From an uncultured Blautia sp. (GTDB taxonomy: Bacteria; Bacillota; Clostridia; Lachnospirales; Lachnospiraceae): a DNA stretch of 64,000 nucleotides. The DNA is taken from assembly GCF_934424005.1 (NCBI RefSeq), contig NZ_CAKRXI010000001.1, positions 104,577 to 168,576 on the forward strand, written 5' to 3'. The notes under the pieces are model-generated. The model saw only the letters and a list, made by a program, of their open reading frames with translations. It had not been told where the DNA came from and did not search any database. Of the stretch, positions 44,371 through 52,897 are shown in pieces (the first letter of the stretch is position 1; every line of letters starts with the position of its first letter). The position numbers and the translations under genes are program-made.

Positions 44371-45327
44371 ATGAATATTCAAGTTGTATTCCCGGTACTG
44401 ATCTCATTTGCGATCAGTGTGATCCTGGGACCAGTCATCATCCCGTTTCTGAGAAAACTCAAGATGGGACAGACAGAACGAGTGGAAGGTGTGCAGTCGC
44501 ATCTGAAAAAGGCAGGAACTCCGACAATGGGTGGAGTGATCTTTCTGATCGCTGCAGTGGTTACTTCTCTGTTCTATGTAAAAGACTATCCGGCAATTAT
44601 TCCGGTACTGTTTCTGACACTTGGATTTGGAATCATCGGTTTTCTGGATGATTATCTGAAAGTTGTACTGAAACGTTCAGACGGACTGCTGGCATGGCAG
44701 AAATTTGGACTGCAGGTCGTTGTGACCGGTATTTTTGTTTTTTATATCCTGAACTATACAAATATTGATCTTGCGATGCGTATCCCATTCTGGCCGGATC
44801 ATTATCTGAATCTTGGATGGCTTGCGATTCCGGTGCTGTTTTTTGCCGTGATCGGTACTGTAAACGGTGTGAACTTTACAGATGGTCTGGATGGACTGGC
44901 TTCCAGCGTGACTCTGATCGTAGCGGTATTTTTTACTGTAGTTTCCATTGGAACAAAGAGCGGGATCGAACCTGTGACAGGAGCCGTTGTCGGTGGACTG
45001 ATGGGTTTCCTTCTGTTTAATGTATATCCGGCAAAAGTATTTATGGGAGATACCGGTTCTCTGGCACTGGGCGGATTTGTGGCAGGCGCTGCATATATGA
45101 TGCAGATGCCGCTGTTTATTTTGCTGATCGGTCTGATTTATCTGGTAGAAGTACTTTCTGTCATGATTCAGGTAACTTATTTTAAAGCCACTCATGGCAA
45201 ACGTATCTTTAAAATGGCACCAATCCATCATCATTTTGAACTGTGTGGATGGTCAGAAACGAGAGTTGTAGCAGTGTTTTCTGTAATTACTGCTGTTATG
45301 TGCCTGATCGCACTTCTGGCATTATAA
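44371..45327 (+). CDS. mraY: Phospho-MurNAc-pentapeptide transferase MraY
   Basis: 318-residue membrane enzyme forming lipid I. About ten hydrophobic segments; motifs KKAGTPTMGG, the Asp pair in GFLDDYLKV, NFTDGLDGLA, MGDTGSLALGG and the HHHFE segment (MAPIHHHFEL). The frame opens at 44353 but the ATG at 44371 gives a normal N-terminus. Confidence 0.97.
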   Translation: MNIQVVFPVLISFAISVILGPVIIPFLRKLKMGQTERVEGVQSHLKKAGTPTMGGVIFLIAAVVTSLFYVKDYPAIIPVLFLTLGFGIIGFLDDYLKVVLKRSDGLLAWQKFGLQVVVTGIFVFYILNYTNIDLAMRIPFWPDHYLNLGWLAIPVLFFAVIGTVNGVNFTDGLDGLASSVTLIVAVFFTVVSIGTKSGIEPVTGAVVGGLMGFLLFNVYPAKVFMGDTGSLALGGFVAGAAYMMQMPLFILLIGLIYLVEVLSVMIQVTYFKATHGKRIFKMAPIHHHFELCGWSETRVVAVFSVITAVMCLIALLAL

Positions 45328-45392
45328 GATGTCCGGACCAAAAGGTCAAAATCCACATGAGCTTGCTCATAGGTAATAAGGAGGAAAATAAA

Positions 45393-46748
45393 ATGAATTT
45401 ACAGGGGAAAAAAGTGCTTGTATTTGGTTCCGGAAAAAGTGGAATCGGTGCAGCAGAGCTTCTGGCAAAAGTAGGGGCGCAACCTGTCATTTATGATGGA
45501 AATAAAGATCTTGATAAAGAGGCTGTAATAAAAAAAGTTCCAGATTGCAACAATATTGAAGTATATGCAGGAGAACTTCCGGAAGAAGTACAGAAGACAC
45601 TGGATCTGGTAGTGCTGAGTCCTGGTGTACCGACGGATATTCCGCTTGTAAAAAGTTTTTATGAACAGGGACTTCCGGTATGGGGTGAGGTAGAACTTGC
45701 ATATCGTACCGGTAAGGGAAGAGTACTGGCAATTACAGGAACAAATGGCAAAACAACTACAACAGCTCTTCTGGGAAAGATTATGAGTGATGCAGAAGAT
45801 TCTGTTTTTGTAGTAGGAAATATTGGAACTCCATATACATCAAAGGCACTGGAAATGAAAGATAACTCCACAACAGTGGCCGAGATCAGCAGTTTCCAGC
45901 TGGAAACGATCGAAGAGTTTGCACCGAGGGTAAGTGCAATCCTGAATATTACGGAAGACCATCTGAACAGACACCATACGATGGAAGAATATATCCGTGT
46001 CAAAGAGCTGATCGTCAAAAATCAGACAGCAGAGGATTACTGTATCCTGAACTATGAGGATGAAGTGCTTCGTGAGTTTGGCAGACATATTGTTCCAAAA
46101 ACTGTGTATTTTTCAAGCGTGAGAAAACTGGACGAGGGTATTTATCTGGATGGAGATCTGATCGTACTGAAAACAGCAGACGAAGAAATCCCTCTGGTAC
46201 ATACAGGAGAACTGAAACTTCTCGGACAGCACAATTTTGAGAACGTTATGGCGGCATCTGCAATGGCATATTATGCAGGTGTGTCTGTGGAAAATATCCG
46301 TAAGAGCATCTGTGCGTTCACAGCAGTAGAACACCGTATTGAATATGTCATGGAGAAAAATGGTGTTGCATATTATAATGATTCCAAGGGAACCAATCCT
46401 GATGCAGCAATAAAAGGAATCCAGGCAATGAATCGTCCGACACTCCTGATCGGTGGTGGTTACGACAAAGGTTCCAGTTATGATGAGTGGCTGAATTCTT
46501 TTGACGGAAAGGTAAGATATCTGGTGCTGATCGGCCAGACGCGTGACAAGATCAAAGAGGCGGCAGAACGTCTTGGTGTCTGCCCGTGCATTCTCTGTGA
46601 AAATCTTGAGGAGGCAGTAAAGATATGTGCCGAAAAAGCCAATCCTGGTGATGCGGTACTTCTTTCACCGGCATGTGCAAGCTGGGGACAGTTTGATAAT
46701 TATGAACAGCGTGGAGACATGTTCAAAGAATATGTAAGAGCATTGTAA
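45393..46748 (+). CDS. murD: UDP-MurNAc-L-alanine:D-glutamate ligase MurD
   Basis: 451-residue Mur ligase. N-terminal VFGSGKSGIGAAELL binds the UDP substrate, the ATP loop is ITGTNGKTTTTALLG, and NDSKGTNPDA plus LSPACASWGQFDNYEQRG mark the central and C-terminal domains. The long open frame upstream is not coding; the ATG at 45393 follows AAGGAGG. A hairpin follows the stop. Confidence 0.97.
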   Translation: MNLQGKKVLVFGSGKSGIGAAELLAKVGAQPVIYDGNKDLDKEAVIKKVPDCNNIEVYAGELPEEVQKTLDLVVLSPGVPTDIPLVKSFYEQGLPVWGEVELAYRTGKGRVLAITGTNGKTTTTALLGKIMSDAEDSVFVVGNIGTPYTSKALEMKDNSTTVAEISSFQLETIEEFAPRVSAILNITEDHLNRHHTMEEYIRVKELIVKNQTAEDYCILNYEDEVLREFGRHIVPKTVYFSSVRKLDEGIYLDGDLIVLKTADEEIPLVHTGELKLLGQHNFENVMAASAMAYYAGVSVENIRKSICAFTAVEHRIEYVMEKNGVAYYNDSKGTNPDAAIKGIQAMNRPTLLIGGGYDKGSSYDEWLNSFDGKVRYLVLIGQTRDKIKEAAERLGVCPCILCENLEEAVKICAEKANPGDAVLLSPACASWGQFDNYEQRGDMFKEYVRAL

Positions 46749-46752
46749 TATA

Positions 46753-46786
46753 AGACCAGACTTCTGTGACGGAAGTCTGGTCTTTG
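46753..46786 (+). terminator. Stem-loop after murD
   Basis: AGACCAGACTTC (46753-46764) pairs perfectly with GAAGTCTGGTCT (46772-46783); only three T's follow, so it is a weak terminator or a partial attenuator before murA. Confidence 0.6.
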
Positions 46787-46825
46787 CATATATTAACTGT
46801 AAGAGACTCTGTGGGAGTGGATCAT

Positions 46826-48088
46826 TTGGATGAAATTCACGTGATTGGGGGAAACTGTCTTAAGGGCAGCATAACTGTGCAGGGGTCAAAAAATACAGTA
46901 CTTCCGATCATGGCTGCATCACTGCTTCAGAGGGAAATCTGTGTTCTGAGAGGCTGTCCGCGCATTCTTGATGTCTGTTATATGGAAGAAATCCTTCATA
47001 TTCTGGGAGTTGTTACCTGGTGGATGGGTCATGATCTGTATCTTGACTGCAGCAAAGTCTGTGGAATGGAAATTGCTTCGGAATATACAGGAAGAATGCG
47101 CTGTTCTGTGATTTTGCTGGGAGCACTTCTCGGCAGAAACCAAAGAGGTGTGATCGGTTATCCGGGCGGCTGTGTGATCGGAAAACGTCCGATAGATCTT
47201 CATCTGTATGCACTGAAATGTCTGGGCGCGATAATTTCGGAAAAAGACGGAAAAATTCAGGCAGATTGCCAAAAGCTGAAAGGACAGGAAATAAATTTTC
47301 CTGACAGAAGTGTAGGGGCCACGGAACAGGCACTGCTTGCAGCTGTTCTGGCTGAAGGAGAGACCGTGCTCAGAAATTGCGCAAGGGAACCTGAGATTAC
47401 ATGGCTTTGCAGATTTCTGCAAAAGATGGGAGCGCGGATCTGTCATGAGAAAGAAGGGTGCATCCGGGTTCAGGGAGTGACCTCTCTTCACGGGACAGAG
47501 ATGCTGATACCGGCAGACCGGATCGTCACTGGAACATATCTTTGCGCGGCTGCAGCTTCGCGTGGATCGGTGACTGTGGAGAATGCACCTGAGGGAGAAA
47601 TGGAGGCGTTCCTTGAAGTATATCGGAAAATGGGTGGACAATATGAATGGAAGAGTGGTAAACTAATAGCGAATGGAGCCGGAATACAATTTTCGGTACC
47701 GTTTCTGGAAACAGAAGCTTATCCGGGATTCCCGACAGATCTTCAGTCACCACTGCTGGCAGTACTGACTACAGTTCCGGGAATAAGCCGCATAAGGGAG
47801 AATATATTTGAGAACCGGTTTAAGATATGCAGTGAACTTACAAAAATGGGGGCACACATAGAAGTCAGAGGCAGCGAAGTAAAGATCTGTGGCAGCAGAC
47901 TAAAGGGATGCAGGCTGCGGGCGGAGGAACTGAGAGGTGGAGCAGCGCTGGTGATCGCGGCTCTTGCAGCAGATGGAGAATCTGTGATAGAGGGTGTTCC
48001 TTTTATCAGAAGAGGGTATGAAGACATTTGCAGAGATCTGAGATACCTTCAGGCAGAAATCTATACGGAGGATATCTTATCGGTTTGA
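46826..48088 (+). CDS. UDP-GlcNAc 1-carboxyvinyltransferase (MurA-type)
   Basis: About 420-residue EPSP-synthase-fold enzyme that commits UDP-GlcNAc to peptidoglycan. Aligned features: EIHVIGGNCLKGSITVQGSKN, catalytic Cys116 in PGGCVIGKRPIDLH, PTDLQSP and the C-terminal RRGYEDI. Upstream in-frame GTG codons exist, but a TTG at 46826 is 8 bp from GGGAG and gives the standard N-terminus. It is more divergent than a typical MurA and may be the second paralogue common in Firmicutes. It occupies the ftsW-murG position between murD and ftsQ. Confidence 0.85.
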   Translation: MDEIHVIGGNCLKGSITVQGSKNTVLPIMAASLLQREICVLRGCPRILDVCYMEEILHILGVVTWWMGHDLYLDCSKVCGMEIASEYTGRMRCSVILLGALLGRNQRGVIGYPGGCVIGKRPIDLHLYALKCLGAIISEKDGKIQADCQKLKGQEINFPDRSVGATEQALLAAVLAEGETVLRNCAREPEITWLCRFLQKMGARICHEKEGCIRVQGVTSLHGTEMLIPADRIVTGTYLCAAAASRGSVTVENAPEGEMEAFLEVYRKMGGQYEWKSGKLIANGAGIQFSVPFLETEAYPGFPTDLQSPLLAVLTTVPGISRIRENIFENRFKICSELTKMGAHIEVRGSEVKICGSRLKGCRLRAEELRGGAALVIAALAADGESVIEGVPFIRRGYEDICRDLRYLQAEIYTEDILSV

Positions 48089-48126
48089 GTTAATATGAGT
48101 TCAGAGGATACAGGTATTAGTTTTTT

Positions 48127-49362
48127 ATGAGAACATCCAATTACAGGAAATTTAAAATAACAAAAAAACAGGCGAAACTGGTCGGAGGAGCTGCTGCGGT
48201 TGCTGCTCTGACCGGGATTATTTTTTTCTTTGCTTTTTTTCATGTGTCAAAGGTGGAAGTGATGGAAAGTAGCCACTACACAAAAGAAGAACTGAAGGAA
48301 ATGGTTCTTACAGGAGCTTTTTCTTCTAATTCTGTTCTGGCACCGATCACCTGTTCCAAAAATAATGTGCAGGATGTGCCATATATCGAAGCGTATTCCG
48401 TCAGCAGATCCGGTCGGAACTCGATCGTGATCAGTGTTCGTGAGAAAAGTATAGTGGGTTGTATTCCATATCTTGACAGCTATGTGTATTTTGACCGAAA
48501 TGGAATGTTTGTAGAAGGCGACAAGACCAGGGATGAGTCTGTTCCCTATTTTGAGGGTATTCAGGTAAAAAAAGTCGTTATGAATGAAAAACTTCCGATT
48601 AAGGATGCTGTCCTGAATACGGCGGTTGCACTTTCTACGATTTTTGCAAAAAATAATCTTCAGCCGGATTATATCCAGCTGGAGGAGGATTCTACCATAG
48701 ACCTTATTTATGGAGATATCACGGTAAAACTTGGAAAAGATAAATATCTGGAAGATAAAATGTCCAGAACGGTTGCGATTCTTCCACAGATTAAGGGTGA
48801 GAAGGGAATTCTTCATATGGAGAATATCACAGAAAGTTCCAAAACAGTGACTTTTGAAAAAGAGGAAGAGGAAGTAACTGCAGAGAACTGGACCGGAGGT
48901 TATGATGAAAATGGTGATTATACCGGTGATGGTGAATACGATGAAAATGGCAATTATGTAGGAGCAAAACCAAAGACGGCACTTGATTATGCAAAAGAAA
49001 ACTGGGTCGGCGGCTATGACGAAGAAGGCGATTATACAGGGGCCGGTGAATATGATGAAAATCTGAACTATGTTGGATCGGAGCCGACGCAGGAGCTTCT
49101 GGACAGCTTTGGAGACTGGACAGGCGGATATAATGAATCCGGTGGCTTTGATGGTGTCAGCGAGTATGACAAAGATGGCAACTACGTAGGACCTATGCCG
49201 GACAATGCAGGCACTTCTTCAGGTGATACTTCGGAAGAAGATTCTGAAGAAGACAGTTCTGATACGAATACAGATTCCTCGGACGAAGATACTGAGAACT
49301 ACAGTGATGAAGAGTCGGATGGCTGGGATCAGGGAGATACAGATGAGGAATCCTATGAGTGA
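48127..49362 (+). CDS. ftsQ: FtsQ/DivIB division protein with repeat tail
   Basis: 411 residues: short cytoplasmic N-terminus, one helix (about 18-40), a POTRA domain beginning SKVEVMESSHYTKEEL, and the FtsQ beta domain to about residue 245. Residues about 254-355 hold three copies of a roughly 35-residue repeat (WTGGYDENGDYTG, GEYDENGNYVG), followed by a 50-residue acidic Ser/Asp/Glu tail. The repeat resembles the DENG-type repeats of the FtsI tail in the same cluster. The ribosome binding site is weak. Confidence 0.88.
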   Translation: MRTSNYRKFKITKKQAKLVGGAAAVAALTGIIFFFAFFHVSKVEVMESSHYTKEELKEMVLTGAFSSNSVLAPITCSKNNVQDVPYIEAYSVSRSGRNSIVISVREKSIVGCIPYLDSYVYFDRNGMFVEGDKTRDESVPYFEGIQVKKVVMNEKLPIKDAVLNTAVALSTIFAKNNLQPDYIQLEEDSTIDLIYGDITVKLGKDKYLEDKMSRTVAILPQIKGEKGILHMENITESSKTVTFEKEEEEVTAENWTGGYDENGDYTGDGEYDENGNYVGAKPKTALDYAKENWVGGYDEEGDYTGAGEYDENLNYVGSEPTQELLDSFGDWTGGYNESGGFDGVSEYDKDGNYVGPMPDNAGTSSGDTSEEDSEEDSSDTNTDSSDEDTENYSDEESDGWDQGDTDEESYE

Positions 49363-49412
49363 TGGAAATGGCGAATAATAGTGAAAAAAGTATAAAAAAA
49401 CAAAAATAGTAG

Positions 49413-49441
49413 TTGATTAATTCGAAAAAAAAATATATGAT
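49413..49441 (+). promoter_or_regulatory. Putative ftsZ promoter
   Basis: -35 TTGATT (49413-49418), 17-bp spacer, -10 TATGAT (49436-49441). A CCTGATA/TATCAGG hairpin (49456-49475) lies in the short leader just before the ribosome binding site. Confidence 0.6.
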
Positions 49442-49495
49442 ATATTTATATGCAGCCTGATACGCTGATATCAGGTAAATAAAGGAGGAAGTACA

Positions 49496-50662
49496 TTGTT
49501 AGAGATTATGTCAAATGAAGCTGAGTCCTCTGCAAAGATTATTGTAATCGGTGTAGGCGGGGCTGGTAATAATGCAGTTAACAGAATGGTGGAAGAAGCC
49601 ATTGGAGGAGTTGAGTTTGTTGGTGTAAATACTGATAAACAGGCCCTGACACTTTGCAAAGCTCCAACAGTACTTCAGATTGGTGAAAAGATTACAAAAG
49701 GCCTTGGCGCCGGTGCACAGCCGGAAGTTGGTCAGAAGGCCGCTGAAGAGAGCATAGAAGAAGTAAAACAGTTGATCGAAGGCGCTGACATGGTATTTGT
49801 TACCTGTGGAATGGGCGGCGGTACCGGTACAGGTGCAGCTCCTGTTATTGCAGCAGCAGCTAAGGAAATGGGAATCCTGACCGTTGGCGTTGTAACAAAA
49901 CCTTTCCGTTTTGAAGCAAAAACACGTATGAACAATGCTCTTACAGGAATCGAGAATCTGAAGAAAGCTGTTGATACATTGATCGTTATCCCGAACGACA
50001 AACTGCTCGAGATCGTAGACCGTCGTACAACTATGCCGGAAGCACTTCGCAAAGCTGACGAGGTTCTGCAGCAGGCTGTCCAGGGAATTACAGACCTGAT
50101 CAATCTGCCGGCACTGATCAACCTTGACTTCGCGGATGTTCAGACAGTTATGACAGATAAAGGAATCGCACATATCGGTATTGGTGAGGCCAGAGGAGAT
50201 GACAAGGCTATGGAAGCTGTTCAGCAGGCTGTTTCCTCTCCGCTGCTTGAGACAACCATCAAAGGTGCTACTCATGTGATCATCAATATTTCCGGAGATA
50301 TTTCTCTTATGGATGCAAATGATGCAGCAAGCTATGTACAGGAACTGACAGGTGAAGATACAAACATCATCTTTGGTGCTATGTATGATGATTCTGTTGC
50401 AGACTATGCTAAGATCACAGTTATTGCAACCGGATTATCCGATACAGCTGCAAAGACCACTCCATTTGGTACAAGAAGCAATACAACACCATTTGGTGTA
50501 CGTAAACCGGCAGCAGGTACATCTGCACCGTCTTCCAGTACAATGTCCATGCCAAGCTTCAGCCTGCCGACTATGAACAATGGTTCTTATACAGGCAAAG
50601 TTCCGACCAGCACAGTACAGAAGAAAGATATCCAGATCCCGGATTTCCTGAGAAACAGATAG
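49496..50662 (+). CDS. ftsZ: Cell division GTPase FtsZ
   Basis: 388-residue tubulin homologue forming the Z-ring. GTP-binding segments: [12 protein letters not shown] and the tubulin signature [10 protein letters not shown]; the T7 loop is [11 protein letters not shown]. The conserved C-terminal peptide for FtsA/SepF binding is [11 protein letters not shown]. The start is a TTG at 49496, 6 bp after AAGGAGGA. FtsA is absent from the cluster, as in many clostridia. Confidence 0.98.
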   Translation: MLEIMSNEAESSAKIIVIGVGGAGNNAVNRMVEEAIGGVEFVGVNTDKQALTLCKAPTVLQIGEKITKGLGAGAQPEVGQKAAEESIEEVKQLIEGADMVFVTCGMGGGTGTGAAPVIAAAAKEMGILTVGVVTKPFRFEAKTRMNNALTGIENLKKAVDTLIVIPNDKLLEIVDRRTTMPEALRKADEVLQQAVQGITDLINLPALINLDFADVQTVMTDKGIAHIGIGEARGDDKAMEAVQQAVSSPLLETTIKGATHVIINISGDISLMDANDAASYVQELTGEDTNIIFGAMYDDSVADYAKITVIATGLSDTAAKTTPFGTRSNTTPFGVRKPAAGTSAPSSSTMSMPSFSLPTMNNGSYTGKVPTSTVQKKDIQIPDFLRNR

Positions 50663-50698
50663 GAAGCGGAAGAATCAGAAACTGAATGATCCAGACAT

Positions 50699-50730
50699 AA
50701 AAAAGACGCTGTTTGATGCAGCGTCTTTTT
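50699..50730. terminator. Bidirectional terminator between ftsZ and the DUF1540 gene
   Basis: AAAAGACGCTG (about 50701-50711) pairs with CAGCGTCTTTTT (50719-50730); T-runs flank the stem on both strands, so it can serve both converging genes. Confidence 0.9.
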
Positions 50731-50741
50731 GAGCGTAAGGA

Positions 50742-51065
50742 TCAGCATTTGCAGGAGAAGGTATTACATTTTGTTTCGTTACATCCGTCTGTGCTGCATC
50801 CGGCCACATCAATGGCAGAAGCTGTACATTTGCGCTGATCGTTATAGGTACATTCCTGAGCTTTACAGTCGATGTTGATTTTTTCACAGCCGCAGTGATG
50901 AGCTTTGCTGTTTGTCATACCGGTAGTCGCGCGGTCACGAAAACTTCCACAGTTTGTTTCATCTGCACGATGAGCATTATCTCCTGTAATCTCAATATCG
51001 CCTCTGGAACAGAGCTCATTTTCGTTGTAAAGACATTTTGTGGCACTACATTTCAGAATTGTCAT
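50742..51065 (-). CDS. Cys-rich protein with two DUF1540 domains
   Basis: 107 residues with 15 or more cysteines in two repeats: CSATKCLYNENELC ... CGSFRD and CKAQECTYNDQRKC ... CNTFSC. The spacing suggests a metal-binding or disulfide-rich module; the family has no known function. The ATG at 51065 follows AAGGAGG on the minus strand; upstream in-frame codons are unlikely. No signal peptide is present. The gene is oriented against ftsZ and diverges from infC. Confidence 0.85.
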   Translation of the reverse strand: MTILKCSATKCLYNENELCSRGDIEITGDNAHRADETNCGSFRDRATTGMTNSKAHHCGCEKINIDCKAQECTYNDQRKCTASAIDVAGCSTDGCNETKCNTFSCKC

Positions 51066-51169
51066 AATAGAAGCCTCCTTCTTATATAATGATATGATTA
51101 TGCATAACAGCAAACGTCATGCAGGAATAGTATGCGCTGAAAAAAATAAAAATATGTATAAAAAATAAC

Positions 51170-51198
51170 TTGACATTATATAAAAGACATGATATCTT
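51170..51198 (+). promoter_or_regulatory. Sigma-A promoter of infC-rpmI-rplT
   Basis: -35 TTGACA (51170-51175, perfect), 17-bp spacer, -10 TATCTT (51193-51198). It drives a leader of about 275 nt. Confidence 0.85.
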
Positions 51199-51204
51199 TT
51201 TAAA

Positions 51205-51480
51205 GTACGTGGAAAACAAAGCAGAGTTTCACTCTCACCTCAGCGCATATAATGCGGCTCGGGTTGATATATCGCAGCAGGCTGATCTACAGAGATCGGG
51301 GAATGCACAGAGATAAAAAATGAAAAAGAGGTTTCATTTGGTTATCCCTGGATATAGCAGAGTGTGGAAACTGTCCATACTCTTTTTTGTTTTCATAAGA
51401 CAGGGTGGAGTTACTGTTCCTATACAGTAGCTGAGAGATTCAGGTTTATCATTTATTTAAATGTATGGAGGTGTACTACA
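51205..51480 (+). promoter_or_regulatory. infC operon leader with attenuator (ribosomal-protein leader type)
   Basis: This 275-nt untranslated region before infC contains GC-rich pairing segments (51235-51300) and then a terminator: AGAGT.TGG (51359-51367) pairs with CCA.ACTCT (51375-51383) followed by six T's. Firmicutes infC operons are attenuated by L20 binding their leader; the same logic is likely here, although I could not match the exact L20 motif. Confidence 0.7.
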
Positions 51481-51987
51481 ATTAGCAATTTAATGATTAA
51501 CGAACAGATCAGAGACAAAGAGGTACGTTTGATCGGACCGGATGGAGCACAGCTTGGAATCGTTTCTTCAAGAGAAGCATTTGCAAAGGCTCAGGAAGCC
51601 GGACTTGATCTTGTTAAAATCGCACCGCAGGCAAAGCCGCCGGTTTGTAAAATTATCGACTACGGCAAGTATCGTTATGAGCTCTCCCGTAAGGAAAAAG
51701 AAGCTAAGAAAAAACAGAAGACAATTGACATCAAGGAAGTACGTCTTTCTCCAAACATTGATACCAATGACCTGAAGACGAAGGTCAATGCAGCAAGAAA
51801 ATTTCTTTCCAAAGGAGACCGTGTTAAGGTTACATTACGTTTCCGTGGAAGAGAAATGGCACATATGGCAAGCAGCAAACATGTACTTGATGATTTTGCA
51901 GAACATCTTGCAGATGTGGCAGTTGTTGAGAAAGCCCCTAAGATTGAAGGCAGAAGCATGACAATGTTTCTCAGCGAAAAGCGTTAA
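51481..51987 (+). CDS. infC: Translation initiation factor IF-3 (ATT start)
   Basis: 168-residue factor that prevents subunit association and proofreads initiation codons. Sequence runs ISNLMINEQIRDKEVRLIGPDG, then the N-domain, a Lys-rich linker and the C-domain ending EGRSMTMFLSEKR. GGAGGTG (51467-51473) lies 7 bp before an ATT codon at 51481, whereas the first ATG (51493) is too far away. IF-3 genes commonly use ATT/ATA starts so that IF-3 represses its own translation. First gene of infC-rpmI-rplT. Confidence 0.95.
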   Translation: MSNLMINEQIRDKEVRLIGPDGAQLGIVSSREAFAKAQEAGLDLVKIAPQAKPPVCKIIDYGKYRYELSRKEKEAKKKQKTIDIKEVRLSPNIDTNDLKTKVNAARKFLSKGDRVKVTLRFRGREMAHMASSKHVLDDFAEHLADVAVVEKAPKIEGRSMTMFLSEKR

Positions 51988-52073
51988 GCAGTTATCACAG
52001 ACAGCGTGTTTTGGCACGTGTTCTTGATAATAAGAAATAAAAAACAGTACCACGAATTAAGGAGGAAATAATT

Positions 52074-52271
52074 ATGCCTAAGATTAAAACTTGTAGAGCA
52101 GCAGCAAAACGTTTCAAAAAAACCGGAACCGGAAAAATCATGAGAAATAAAGCTTATAAGAGCCATATCTTAACAAAGAAATCTCAGAAGAGAAAGAGAA
52201 ATCTGAGAAAAGCTACTGTTGTTGATTCTACAAACCTTAAGAACATTAAGAAAGCACTGCCTTATTTATAA
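52074..52271 (+). CDS. rpmI: 50S ribosomal protein L35
   Basis: 65-residue basic protein ([20 protein letters not shown] start; [15 protein letters not shown] in the middle). AAGGAGG precedes the ATG. Standard position between infC and rplT. Confidence 0.98.
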   Translation: MPKIKTCRAAAKRFKKTGTGKIMRNKAYKSHILTKKSQKRKRNLRKATVVDSTNLKNIKKALPYL

Positions 52272-52315
52272 TAAGCAGCAGATGATATTGGAAGACGAAC
52301 AGGAGGAAATAAGAA

Positions 52316-52672
52316 ATGGCAAGAATTAAAGGCGGATTAAACGCAAAGAAAAGACATAACCGTACATTAAAACTGGCAAAGGGTTACAGAGGAGCCCGTT
52401 CCAAACAGTATAGAGTAGCAAAACAGTCTGTTATGAGAGCACTTGCAAGCTCCTATGCAGGACGTAAACAGAAAAAACGTCAGTTCAGACAGCTCTGGAT
52501 CGCTCGTATCAATGCAGCAGCAAGAATGAACGGACTTTCCTACAGCAAAATGATGCACGGACTTAAAGTTGCAAACATCGATATCAACAGAAAGATGCTT
52601 GCTGAACTTGCAGTAAACGATGCAGAAGGATTTGCAGCACTTGCTGAAATCGCTAAAAAAGCAGTAGCATAA
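52316..52672 (+). CDS. rplT: 50S ribosomal protein L20
   Basis: 118-residue early assembly protein ([20 protein letters not shown] start, [23 protein letters not shown]). In Firmicutes it is also the autorepressor of this operon, which fits the attenuated leader upstream of infC. AGGAGG precedes the ATG and a strong terminator follows. Confidence 0.98.
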   Translation: MARIKGGLNAKKRHNRTLKLAKGYRGARSKQYRVAKQSVMRALASSYAGRKQKKRQFRQLWIARINAAARMNGLSYSKMMHGLKVANIDINRKMLAELAVNDAEGFAALAEIAKKAVA

Positions 52673-52687
52673 GTAATAAGATTATGG

Positions 52688-52725
52688 AGACCGTGGAGTT
52701 CGTTATTGAACCCCGGTCTTTTTTT
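52688..52725 (+). terminator. Terminator of infC-rpmI-rplT
   Basis: AGACCG-GG-GTTC (52688-52700) pairs with GAAC-CCCGGTCT (52708-52719) and is followed by seven T's. Confidence 0.9.
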
Positions 52726-52801
52726 GAGCCCAATGTCCGTTCAAGGACAACAAGAGTTCTTGAGAAAAATACAAAATATTAAATAAATCTAAAATTTCTG
52801 C

Positions 52802-52830
52802 TTGCAATCGTAGAAACTGAATGCTATAAT
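52802..52830 (+). promoter_or_regulatory. Sigma-A promoter of the liv operon
   Basis: -35 TTGCAA (52802-52807), 17-bp spacer, consensus -10 TATAAT (52825-52830), about 60 bp before the binding-protein start. Confidence 0.85.
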
Positions 52831-52897
52831 CAACTACATTAAAGCTTTAGCAAATGAAAGTAAAGCTAGCTGAAGTATAAGATAGGAGGATCTTATT

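Noticed and set aside
45243..45392. N-terminal extension of murD
   Set aside because: The extra 50 codons overlap mraY and precede the clear AAGGAGG and ATG at 45393.
49511..50275. 254-codon minus-strand frame inside ftsZ
   Set aside because: Antisense to ftsZ; Cys/Ser/Phe-rich without motifs.
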